5,081 nucleotides of DNA from Propionivibrio sp. (GTDB lineage Bacteria > Pseudomonadota > Gammaproteobacteria > Burkholderiales > Rhodocyclaceae). The notes below the pieces were generated by a model, which saw nothing but the letters and a program-made list of their open reading frames with translations, searched no databases and was not told the DNA's origin. Numbering within the stretch: the stretch's first letter is position 1; each line of letters starts with the position of its first letter. The stretch is from assembly GCA_003249625.1 (NCBI GenBank), contig QKII01000237.1:1-5081 (forward strand), written 5' to 3'. A program made the position numbers and the translations under genes. This document shows, piece after piece, positions 1-5,081 of the stretch.

Positions 1-107
1 CGTGAGGCGGAGCCGAAATCATAGTTGGTTGCGCCGATGGCGAACGCGGCGCCGACAATGACGAGCACGATGCCGGAGACGAAATCGCGCTGGCTTCTAA
101 TTTTCAT
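1..107 (-). CDS. tctB: TctB-family small membrane subunit of a tripartite tricarboxylate transporter (5' end only)
   Basis: Reading the minus strand from the ATG at 107 gives 35 codons plus two bases before the left edge. The peptide begins MKIRSQRDFVSG, then has a hydrophobic helix at about residues 9-24, followed by GATNYDFGSAS. This matches the N-terminus usual for TctB proteins: a short basic head, a 'RDF-SG' motif, a first membrane helix and a 'G-ATNY-FG-A' stretch before the GPGYFP motif, which would lie outside the window. TctB is the small, four-helix inner-membrane subunit that works with the large TctA permease and a periplasmic TctC binding protein to import carboxylates; the substrate cannot be told. 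A Shine-Dalgarno sequence AAGGAA (complement of 115-120) sits 7 bases before the ATG and supports this start. No tctC lies upstream within the window, so if one exists it is elsewhere. The gene is divergent from rpoE. Only the family call is made, from a short fragment. Confidence 0.8.
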   Translation of the reverse strand, partial: MKIRSQRDFVSGIVLVIVGAAFAIGATNYDFGSAS

Positions 108-612
108 GGTTGGATTCCTTCGGACAGAACAGGCTCCGAAAGGCCAGTGAGTGTGCCGAGGTGCCAGTGATCCGATTCAGCAAAAACCGAGATTCTACGC
201 CGTGAAGGAGGGGCACGCGCTGCTTGCCGCCAGCTTTTCGTGTGATGGCAACTCGAAATCTCCTGAACCCAGCAGGTTTTCTTGATTTGAATCGGTTAGT
301 GCAGCGGATTTTGATAGAGCGTTGGCCTCGACATCCGCAGATCTGAGGCTGTTTGCTTTATGTTGTAGCTATTGGCTTCCGGTGCGGCGAGAGTTGGGAT
401 AATCGTGCCCTCAGTCGCTCATTTCTCAACATTCAGTACAGGCGCACGGTGGAGATAGAGGATGCACTGCCGACCCTCCGTTCTGAAAGCGTGGGTGCGC
501 CTTTAGGAAATCGATTTATTTCGTGTAAGACTGGGCCGGCTTATAGTCCAACGATAGGCTATACTTCCAGTCTGTATATACGAAGCGAAGGCTGGCGGGA
601 AAATTGCAGATA
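108..612. other. Gene-free intergenic region between divergent tctB and rpoE
   Basis: This stretch of about 505 bases holds no reading frame that resembles a protein I recognise. The open frames that cross it (for example 353-613 on the plus strand) start at TTG, lack a Shine-Dalgarno sequence and encode low-complexity, non-family-like peptides. I saw no tRNA, no rRNA segment and no tandem repeat. It must carry the promoters for tctB (leftward) and rpoE (rightward), but neither is clear. A weak hairpin can be drawn at 262-274 (CCTG/CAGG followed by four T), too short to call a terminator. A 7-base inverted pair, CCGATTC at 172-178 and GAATCGG at 289-295, is probably chance. Confidence 0.7.
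560..580 (+). promoter_or_regulatory. Possible -10 elements for rpoE transcription (weak)
   Basis: TATACT at 560-565 and TATATA at 575-580 are the best -10-like hexamers in the region just ahead of rpoE, 33-50 bases before its ATG. No convincing TTGACA-like -35 box lies 16-18 bases upstream of either. I also looked for a sigma-E type promoter (GGAACTT, about 16 bases, then TCTGA), which is common for self-regulated rpoE genes, and found none convincing. The location is plausible but the call is tentative. Confidence 0.2.
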
Positions 613-1178
613 ATGAGCGAACGCGAAATTGACCAGGCGTTGGTCGAGCGTGCACAATCGGGCGATAAGCGCGCATTCGAGCAATTGGTTGGAAAGTACC
701 AGCGAAAGCTGGGGAGGTTGAGGACGTTACCCAGGAAGCCTTTATCAAGGCGTATCGCGCGTTACCCTCTTTTCGTGGAGAAAGCGCTTTCTACACATGG
801 CTTTACCGTATCGGCATCAATACGGCGAAAAACCATCTGGTTGCGAGAGGGCGGCGCGCGCCAACGTCAACGGAGTTTGATTCCGATGAGGCGGAGTCTT
901 TTGACGATGCCGAACTACTTCATGACATCAATACGCCCGAGAGGCTGTTGCAGTCGAAGCAGATTGGGCAGACCGTCAATGCGGCCATGGAGGCGTTGCC
1001 CGATGAGTTGCGCAACGCGATCGTCCTCCGCGAGATTGAAGGTCTGAGCTATGAAGAGATCGCGCTTGAGATGAACTGCCCGATCGGGACGGTACGTTCT
1101 CGGATTTTCCGCGCGCGCGAAGCTGTTGCGGAGAAGTTGCGGCCGTTGCTGGATACCGCGCCTGACCAGCGCTGGTAG
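613..1178 (+). pseudogene. rpoE: Sigma-E type ECF RNA polymerase sigma factor, disrupted by an internal frame-shifting deletion
   Basis: In bacteria with an intact copy, RpoE (AlgU) directs RNA polymerase to envelope-stress promoters. From the ATG at 613 the first 36 codons (MSEREIDQAL at the start, KYQRKLGRL at the end) match the N-terminus of betaproteobacterial RpoE. From 711 the match continues in another frame: EVEDVTQEAFIKAYRAL, then ESAFYTWLYRIGINTAKN (sigma region 2), and LSYEEIALEMNCPIGTV with RSRIFRAREAV (region 4 helix-turn-helix), ending QRW at a TAG (1176-1178). Relative to E. coli RpoE and what I recall of beta homologs, about 10-11 residues between KL and GEVED are missing, inside the core-binding part of region 2. 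Restoring 34 bases would give 199 codons, close to the family length (E. coli 191). As written, the first frame runs on to a stop at 1045-1047 and gives a 144-residue product of which only a quarter is sigma-like. The ATG is preferred to the in-frame TTG at 604 because family members start MSERE; the Shine-Dalgarno is poor (GGCGGGA at about 594). A sequencing or assembly error remains possible. Confidence 0.88.
711..720 (+). repeat. Deletion junction in rpoE: likely single surviving copy of a 10-base direct repeat
   Basis: GGGGAGGTTG at this position can be read two ways. With the upstream frame it completes L-G-R-L, as expected in KLGRLL of intact RpoE. Shifted by one base it starts G-E-V-E, as expected in PGEVEDV about 11 codons later. 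An ancestral gene using the same codons would therefore have carried this 10-mer twice, about 34 bases apart, and loss of one copy with the spacer gives exactly this sequence and this frame change. The second copy is inferred, not seen. Confidence 0.5.
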
Positions 1179-1208
1179 TCGTTGGCTTTTTTGTCCGGTT
1201 TTTCCGAC

Positions 1209-1637
1209 ATGATTGATGTTCCAGGAAAAGTAGTTGGTATAGATGGCGATCTGGCCACCGTTAGAGTTGATGCGCGCGGCGGTTGCGGACGGTGTCACGA
1301 ACCGGGTGGATGTGGTGGAGTCCAGTTGGCGCAGGTGTTTTGTGCCCGGCCCGATGAGTTGAGCGTTCCGAACCCGGAGCATGCGAGGGTTGGCGAGGAT
1401 GTAGTGGTTTCGGTGTCAAACGACGCGTTTTATCGTGGGGTGATCGCAGGGTACTGCGCTCCTCTGGCGGGACTGTTGATTGGTGCAATTGTTGGCTCCT
1501 CAGTCATTGACAGCGACTGGGGCGCAATCCTTTTCTCGGTTATCGGACTTGCCGGTGCGTGGGGGATTGTCCATTGCTGCAGATTGAATCAAGTGGATCT
1601 CCAGTCGGACCTGAGTGCGTCTCGTCGCAAGTCGTAG
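1209..1637 (+). CDS. rseC: RseC family membrane protein (SoxR-reducing system / sigma-E positive modulator)
   Basis: The 142-residue product starts MIDVPGKVVGIDGDLATV, like other RseC/SoxR_reduc_RseC proteins. It has a Cys-rich motif, GCGRCHEPGGCGG (Cys26, Cys29, Cys35), with a further Cys45. Two hydrophobic helices follow at about residues 74-98 and 104-124, giving the family's arrangement of an N-terminal Cys domain before a helical hairpin in the inner membrane. In E. coli RseC is linked to sigma-E activity and, with the Rsx proteins, to keeping SoxR reduced; the exact biochemistry is unsettled, and the Cys cluster suggests a redox or metal-binding role. The ATG at 1209 is chosen over an in-frame TTG at 1182 because family members begin MI; neither has a good Shine-Dalgarno. 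It lies 30 bases after the rpoE stop, so it is probably co-transcribed. In related genomes rseA and rseB usually separate rpoE from this gene; here they do not. Confidence 0.85.
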   Translation: MIDVPGKVVGIDGDLATVRVDARGGCGRCHEPGGCGGVQLAQVFCARPDELSVPNPEHARVGEDVVVSVSNDAFYRGVIAGYCAPLAGLLIGAIVGSSVIDSDWGAILFSVIGLAGAWGIVHCCRLNQVDLQSDLSASRRKS

Positions 1638-1664
1638 TTAACGTAGTCCGGGGCTCTGCCGCAA

Positions 1665-1907
1665 ATGTTGTTGCTTACCTTGTTGTCCCGCCCGTATTGC
1701 CATTTGTGTCACGAAATGGAACAGGAGCTTCAGTCGGTGTTGGGCGAGTTTCGGGTCGGTCTGGAAATCGTAGATGTCGATTTGGATCCGGAACAGGAAG
1801 CTCTTTACGGCGAGGTTGTTCCCGTGCTTCTGCACGAACGTGTTGTACTTTGCCGCACTGTCTTGGATATAACCAAAGTCCGTGATTATCTGGGAAATTT
1901 CCGCTAA
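1665..1907 (+). CDS. Small glutaredoxin-like (thioredoxin-fold) protein
   Basis: The 80-residue protein begins LTLLSRPYCHLCHEME, with a CxxC redox motif C12-H-L-C15 right after the first beta strand, as in the glutaredoxin/DUF836 group. A likely cis-proline lies at residue 53 in EVVPVLL, and the spacing fits a minimal thioredoxin fold (strand, CxxC helix, strand EIVDVDLD at about 34-41, then VPVLL). Proteins of this type, about 80 residues long, are found just upstream of lepA in many betaproteobacteria; the substrate is unknown, and a role in cytosolic disulfide reduction is inferred from the motif alone. There is no signal peptide or membrane segment. It starts 27 bases after rseC, with only a weak purine tract (GGGG at about 1650-1653), and is followed at once by an intrinsic terminator, so it is probably the last gene of the rpoE-rseC transcript. 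Confidence 0.8.
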   Translation: MLLLTLLSRPYCHLCHEMEQELQSVLGEFRVGLEIVDVDLDPEQEALYGEVVPVLLHERVVLCRTVLDITKVRDYLGNFR

Positions 1908-1933
1908 AATCCGTCGTCTTTGGCAGTTTGAAC

Positions 1934-1958
1934 AGGGTGCCCATTGGCACCCTTTTTT
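1934..1958 (+). terminator. Strong intrinsic (rho-independent) terminator after the glutaredoxin-like gene
   Basis: AGGGTGCC (1934-1941) and GGCACCCT (1946-1953) form a perfect 8-pair, GC-rich stem around the four-base loop CATT, followed by a run of six T (1953-1958). It begins 27 bases after the stop of the glutaredoxin-like gene and ends 32 bases before the lepA ATG. It should end the rpoE-rseC-glutaredoxin transcript, or act as an attenuator if lepA is transcribed from further upstream. Confidence 0.88.
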
Positions 1959-1990
1959 GTAATCGTACCAACGGTTGTTGATTGCGGAAA

Positions 1991-3787
1991 ATGCGTTTGG
2001 AATTCATTCGAAACTTTTCGATCATTGCTCATATCGATCACGGTAAATCGACTCTGGCCGACAGGATCATTCATCTGTGCGGCGGTCTCTCCGAGCGGGA
2101 GATGGAGGAGCAGGTTCTCGACTCGATGGACATCGAGCGTGAGCGTGGGATTACGATCAAGGCGCAGACTGCGGCGCTCCAGTACAAGTCCCGTAATGGC
2201 CAAGTCTATAACCTCAACTTGATCGATACCCCTGGGCACGTCGATTTCTCCTATGAGGTGTCGCGTTCGCTTTCCGCGTGCGAGGGGGCTTTGCTGGTCG
2301 TCGACGCGTCGCAGGGCGTCGAGGCACAGACCGTGGCGAATTGCTACACGGCAATTGATCTCGGCGTGGAAGTCCTGCCTGTCCTTAACAAGATCGACCT
2401 GCCGTCTGCCATGCCCGATAACGCGCGTCAGGAAATCGAGGATGTCATCGGCATCGATGCCTCCAATGCGGTGCTTGCCTCGGCAAAAACGGGATTGGGT
2501 ATCGAGGAGATACTCGAATCGATCATTGAGCGCATCCCGGCGCCAAAAGGTGATGAGGAGGGGCCTCTCAAGGCACTGTTGATCGATTCATGGTTCGACA
2601 ACTATGTTGGTGTCGTCATGTTGGTGCGGGTCGTCGATGGCGTTCTGAGGCCGAAGGATAAGGTCCGCCTGATGTCCAGCGGCGGTACGTACCTGTGTGA
2701 GCAGGTCGGGGTCTTTACGCCCAAGGCCATGCAGAGAGATTGTCTGGCTGCTGGCGAAGTCGGTTATGTTATTGCCAACATCAAGGAACTGCAGGCAGCC
2801 AAGGTCGGTGATACTTTGACACTGGTAGACAGACCGGCTGCCGACCCGTTGCCGGGATTCAAGGAAATCAAATCCCAAGTGTTTGCTGGGTTGTATCCGG
2901 TCGAGGCGAATCAGTACGACTCCTTGCGCGAAGCCTTGGAGAAGCTGAAGCTCAACGATGCATCGCTACATTTTGAACCCGAAGTTTCACAAGCGCTCGG
3001 ATTCGGGTTCCGGTGCGGGTTCCTCGGGTTGCTGCACATGGAGATCGTGCAGGAGCGCCTGGAACGCGAGTTTGATCAGGATTTGATCACAACGGCGCCG
3101 ACGGTAATTTACGAAGTCGTGACCCGTGACGGCAACGTTATCCAGGTGGAGAATCCGGCGAAGTTGCCCGATGTAACGAAGACGGAGGAAATCCGTGAGC
3201 CGATCATCACCATCACTGTTTTCGTGCCTCAGGATTATCTCGGCAGCGTTATCACCCTGTGCAATCAGAAGCGCGGCAATCAGGTCGACATGATCTATCA
3301 CGGCCGGCAGGTGCAACTGACGTACGAAATGCCGATGGCTGAAGTCGTCATGGACTTCTTCGACAAGCTCAAGTCCGTATCCCGGGGCTATGCATCGCTG
3401 GACTATGAGTTCAAGGAGTTTCGTCCGGCCGATGTCGTGAAGCTCGACATCCTCATCAACGGGGAGAAGGTCGATGCATTGTCGGTTATCGTGCACCGCG
3501 CGAATTCGGTCTATCGGGGACGCGAATTGGCGTCGAAGATGCGCTCGCTGATCCCACGCCAGATGTACGACGTGGCGATTCAGGCGGCGATTGGCTCGAA
3601 CATCATCGCCCGGGAGAACGTTAAGGCCTTGCGCAAGGACGTTCTGGCGAAATGCTACGGAGGCGACATCACGCGGAAACGGAAGCTTCTGGAGAAGCAA
3701 AAGGCCGGCAAGAAACGCATGAAACAGGTCGGCTCGGTGGAAATTCCGCAGGAAGCGTTCCTTGCCGTGCTTCGGGTTGATAAATAA
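1991..3787 (+). CDS. lepA: Elongation factor 4 (LepA), ribosome-associated translational GTPase
   Basis: This 598-residue protein is a complete LepA/EF-4 of usual length (E. coli 599). The GTPase motifs are intact: G1 AHIDHGKST (13-21), switch I with [11 protein letters not shown] (49-59), G3 DTPGH (79-83) with catalytic His83, G4 NKID (133-136) and G5 SAK (164-166). EF-G-like beta-barrel and alpha/beta domains follow (for example [20 protein letters not shown] in domain III). The LepA-specific C-terminal domain, rich in Lys/Arg ([19 protein letters not shown]), ends at RVDK. EF-4 binds the ribosome and hydrolyses GTP; proposed roles are back-translocation under stress and help in 30S assembly or initiation. 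The ATG at 1991 is preferred to the in-frame TTG at 1982 because the family begins a few residues before [16 protein letters not shown]; the Shine-Dalgarno is weak (GCGGA, close to the ATG). The gene ends with tandem stops TAATAA. It begins the lepA-lepB-DUF4845-rnc block and lies 32 bases past a terminator. Confidence 0.97.
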   Translation: MRLEFIRNFSIIAHIDHGKSTLADRIIHLCGGLSEREMEEQVLDSMDIERERGITIKAQTAALQYKSRNGQVYNLNLIDTPGHVDFSYEVSRSLSACEGALLVVDASQGVEAQTVANCYTAIDLGVEVLPVLNKIDLPSAMPDNARQEIEDVIGIDASNAVLASAKTGLGIEEILESIIERIPAPKGDEEGPLKALLIDSWFDNYVGVVMLVRVVDGVLRPKDKVRLMSSGGTYLCEQVGVFTPKAMQRDCLAAGEVGYVIANIKELQAAKVGDTLTLVDRPAADPLPGFKEIKSQVFAGLYPVEANQYDSLREALEKLKLNDASLHFEPEVSQALGFGFRCGFLGLLHMEIVQERLEREFDQDLITTAPTVIYEVVTRDGNVIQVENPAKLPDVTKTEEIREPIITITVFVPQDYLGSVITLCNQKRGNQVDMIYHGRQVQLTYEMPMAEVVMDFFDKLKSVSRGYASLDYEFKEFRPADVVKLDILINGEKVDALSVIVHRANSVYRGRELASKMRSLIPRQMYDVAIQAAIGSNIIARENVKALRKDVLAKCYGGDITRKRKLLEKQKAGKKRMKQVGSVEIPQEAFLAVLRVDK

Positions 3788-3790
3788 TAA

Positions 3791-3795
3791 AGGAG
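3791..3795 (+). promoter_or_regulatory. Ribosome binding site that fixes a GTG start for lepB
   Basis: AAAGGAG ends at 3795, 7 bases before GTG at 3803. This near-ideal Shine-Dalgarno spacing supports GTG as the lepB start rather than a downstream ATG (the next in-frame Met is residue 19, which would delete the first membrane helix). Confidence 0.85.
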
Positions 3796-3802
3796 ATTAT
3801 CG

Positions 3803-4591
3803 GTGAATTTTGCGCTGATCCTGTTTTGCCTTTTGCTAGCGAGCGGAGCCATCTGGATGGCCGATGTTGTGTTCTTTCGCAAGCACCGGGCTCCCGGGGC
3901 GAAGGATCCTTGGTGGGTTGAGTATGGCGCCAGCTTTTTTCCTGTCATCCTGGTCGTATTCGTTCTACGTTCATTCGTCGTCGAGCCTTTCAAGATTCCT
4001 TCCGGGTCGATGATCCCGACCCTGCAGGTGGGCGATTTCATTCTGGTAAATAAGTTTACCTACGGAATCCGTCTGCCGGTCGTCAATAAAAAGATCATTG
4101 ACATAAATCAGCCGCAACGTGGGGATGTCATGGTGTTCCGCTTTCCCGAAGATCCCTCGCTCGACTATATCAAGCGGGTAGTGGGGGTCCCGGGAGACAA
4201 GGTGGAATACCAGAACAAGCGTTTGACCATCAATGGTAAGCCGGTTGAGCAGGTGCGCATGGATGATTATTTGCATCCCGAACGACTGTATTACTCGCAG
4301 CAGTATGTCGAGCGCGTCAACGGCTTCGAACACCGGATTCTGACCGATAAGGATGTGCCGGCGTTTATCATGGACGTGTCGCGATTCCCCGGCCGGGAGA
4401 ATTGTCTCTACAACAATGCTGGTGTAATCTGCACCGTTCCCAAGGGGCATTATTTCGTAATGGGTGACAATCGGGACAACAGTCGGGATAGTCGATACTG
4501 GGGATTTGTCCCGGACGAAAACATCGTCGGGAAAGCGTTTTTCATCTGGCTCAATTTCGGCGATCTGAAGCGTATCGGCTCGTTCAAATAG
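3803..4591 (+). CDS. lepB: Signal peptidase I (leader peptidase)
   Basis: This 262-residue inner-membrane serine protease removes signal peptides from Sec- and Tat-exported proteins on the periplasmic side. Two hydrophobic helices (about residues 2-20 and 44-60) flank a short basic loop (RKHRAPG), giving the usual two-span topology. The catalytic Ser-Lys dyad is present: Ser69 in box B (PSGSMIPTL) and Lys124 in box D (DYIKRVVGVPGD). Box C reads RGDVMVFRFPEDP and box E reads GDNRDNSRDSRYWGFVP (221-237). Two cysteines, 201 and 210, just before the box E strand could form the disulfide seen in Gram-negative enzymes such as E. coli LepB; this is inferred from position. The length is shorter than E. 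coli LepB (324) but common in betaproteobacteria. The start is GTG with a strong Shine-Dalgarno. The gene lies 15 bases after the lepA stop, the classic lepA-lepB pair, and is surely co-transcribed with it. Confidence 0.97.
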   Translation: MNFALILFCLLLASGAIWMADVVFFRKHRAPGAKDPWWVEYGASFFPVILVVFVLRSFVVEPFKIPSGSMIPTLQVGDFILVNKFTYGIRLPVVNKKIIDINQPQRGDVMVFRFPEDPSLDYIKRVVGVPGDKVEYQNKRLTINGKPVEQVRMDDYLHPERLYYSQQYVERVNGFEHRILTDKDVPAFIMDVSRFPGRENCLYNNAGVICTVPKGHYFVMGDNRDNSRDSRYWGFVPDENIVGKAFFIWLNFGDLKRIGSFK

Positions 4592-4597
4592 AAGGAG
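4592..4597 (+). promoter_or_regulatory. Ribosome binding site for the DUF4845 gene
   Basis: AAGGAG starts one base after the lepB stop codon and lies 6 bases before ATG 4604. Strong Shine-Dalgarno and close spacing confirm the start and suggest efficient translation from the lepB message. Confidence 0.85.
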
Positions 4598-4603
4598 CGG
4601 AAA

Positions 4604-4957
4604 ATGCGGCATCAGCGTGGTCTTTCTCTGTCAGGGCTGCTTGTTTGGGGGGCGGTCATCGCGGTAGTAGCATTGCTGGGCATCCGGGTGGCACCCGATG
4701 TCATCGACTATTACAAGATCAAGAAGATTGTGGCCTCCACTGCAGCGAATTCCAGCGGGAAAACCGTGCCCGAGATCCGGGCCATTTTCGCGAAATATGC
4801 TGACGTCGATCAAATCGATACGATTACAGGGGCTGATCTGGATATTTCCAAAGAAGGTAATCAAGTGGTCATCGGCTTCGAGTACGAGAAGCGTATCCCC
4901 CTGTTTCTTAATGTGAGCCTGTTGATCGAGTTCCAGAGTTCGTCATCGGAGCGCTAA
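4604..4957 (+). CDS. DUF4845-type single-pass membrane protein of unknown function
   Basis: The 117-residue protein has a short basic head (MRHQRG), one strongly hydrophobic helix at about residues 9-30, and a soluble C-terminal part with [15 protein letters not shown] (28-42) and a final beta-rich stretch ([24 protein letters not shown]). This pattern, and its place between lepB and rnc, fit the DUF4845 family found at this locus in beta- and gammaproteobacteria. The positive-inside rule predicts an N-terminus in the cytoplasm and the tail in the periplasm. No function is established. The N-terminus (RGLSLSGLL) looks a little like a type IV prepilin leader, but the Glu at +5 is missing, so a pilin-like role is not claimed. 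It is 12 bases after lepB and 8 bases before rnc, so it shares their transcript. Confidence 0.85.
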   Translation: MRHQRGLSLSGLLVWGAVIAVVALLGIRVAPDVIDYYKIKKIVASTAANSSGKTVPEIRAIFAKYADVDQIDTITGADLDISKEGNQVVIGFEYEKRIPLFLNVSLLIEFQSSSSER

Positions 4958-4965
4958 GTCGTCGC

Positions 4966-5081
4966 ATGGTTGATTCTCTGGAAAAAGCGCTGGGCTATGT
5001 CTATCGTGACAAGTCGTTGTTGTCGGCGGCGCTGACACATCGGAGCCATAGCGCGCAACACAACGAGCGGCTCGAGTTTCT
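4966..5081 (+). CDS. rnc: Ribonuclease III, N-terminal fragment (runs off the right edge)
   Basis: Thirty-eight codons are visible from ATG 4966: [15 protein letters not shown], then [22 protein letters not shown]. The ALTHRS segment and the start of the RNase III signature NERLEFLGDS are diagnostic; Glu in NERLEFL is one of the conserved residues of the catalytic region, and the metal-binding Asp residues would follow just beyond the edge. RNase III cuts double-stranded RNA, processing the rRNA precursor and regulating many mRNAs. The start lies 8 bases after the DUF4845 stop with no clear Shine-Dalgarno, so translation may be coupled to the gene before it. In relatives era and recO follow. 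Confidence 0.93.
   Translation, partial: MVDSLEKALGYVYRDKSLLSAALTHRSHSAQHNERLEF

Noticed and set aside
212..227. Sigma-54 like promoter (GGCAC at 212-216 and TTGC at 224-227)
   Set aside because: The GG-to-GC distance is 14 bases rather than the fixed 12 of sigma-54 promoters, and no activator gene or site is seen nearby.
172..295. Inverted pair CCGATTC / GAATCGG spaced by 110 bases
   Set aside because: Seven bases at this distance are expected by chance, and neither arm lies at a promoter or other feature.
353..613. Open frame of 86 codons upstream of rpoE on the plus strand
   Set aside because: It starts at TTG without a Shine-Dalgarno sequence, has no recognisable motif and runs right up to the rpoE start; it looks like chance open sequence.
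711..720. Programmed ribosomal frameshift at the G-rich site in rpoE
   Set aside because: Changing frame here would join the two halves but still lack about 10-11 conserved residues of sigma region 2; a deletion explains both the frame change and the missing segment.
948..1178. Separate short gene starting at ATG 948 encoding a 76-residue helix-turn-helix protein
   Set aside because: It is the C-terminal region 4 of rpoE in its original frame; the conserved sequence continues upstream of the ATG to 711, so it is not an independent gene.
2987..3700. 237-codon open frame on the minus strand within lepA
   Set aside because: It lies opposite the well conserved lepA coding sequence and its product has no family features; it is a codon-bias shadow.
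3971..4612. 213-codon open frame on the minus strand across lepB
   Set aside because: It is antisense to the intact lepB catalytic domain with no Shine-Dalgarno or recognisable motif; a shadow frame.

Overview
The window looks like a chromosomal segment from a betaproteobacterium. The evidence is the gene order rpoE – rseC – glutaredoxin-like – lepA – lepB – DUF4845 – rnc, protein sequences that read like the betaproteobacterial members of each family, and a tripartite tricarboxylate transporter (TctB) gene beside them. A Rhodocyclales or Nitrosomonadales relative is my best guess. The genus cannot be fixed from the sequence alone.

Layout: bases 1-107 hold the 5' end of tctB on the minus strand, running off the left edge. 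Bases 108-612 are a gene-free stretch between the divergent tctB and rpoE, with only weak promoter-like signals. From 613 everything reads rightwards. A frame-disrupted rpoE (613-1178) is followed by rseC (1209-1637) and a small glutaredoxin-like thiol protein (1665-1907), and this block closes with a strong intrinsic terminator (1934-1958). A second block follows: lepA (1991-3787), lepB (3803-4591), a one-TM DUF4845 protein (4604-4957) and the start of rnc (4966 onward, cut by the right edge). Gaps in this second block are 8-15 bases, with clear Shine-Dalgarno sequences before lepB and the DUF4845 gene, so it is very likely one transcript.

Functionally, the first block is the remnant of an envelope-stress module: a sigma-E type ECF sigma factor and its RseC membrane modulator. 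The second is a housekeeping block: the ribosome-associated GTPase EF-4, signal peptidase I for exported proteins, and RNase III for rRNA and mRNA processing.

The most notable feature is rpoE. Its N-terminal 36 codons and the rest of the gene are each well conserved but lie in different frames, and about 10-11 residues of sigma region 2 are missing at the joint. The joint is a 10-base sequence (711-720, GGGGAGGTTG) that makes family-like protein in both frames. That is what would remain after a deletion of about 34 bases between two copies of that 10-mer. The rseA, rseB and degQ/mucD genes that commonly sit in this cluster are also absent. Either the sigma-E pathway is decaying here, or the rpoE lesion is an assembly or sequencing artefact; the sequence alone cannot decide. 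I saw no new type of system in the window.
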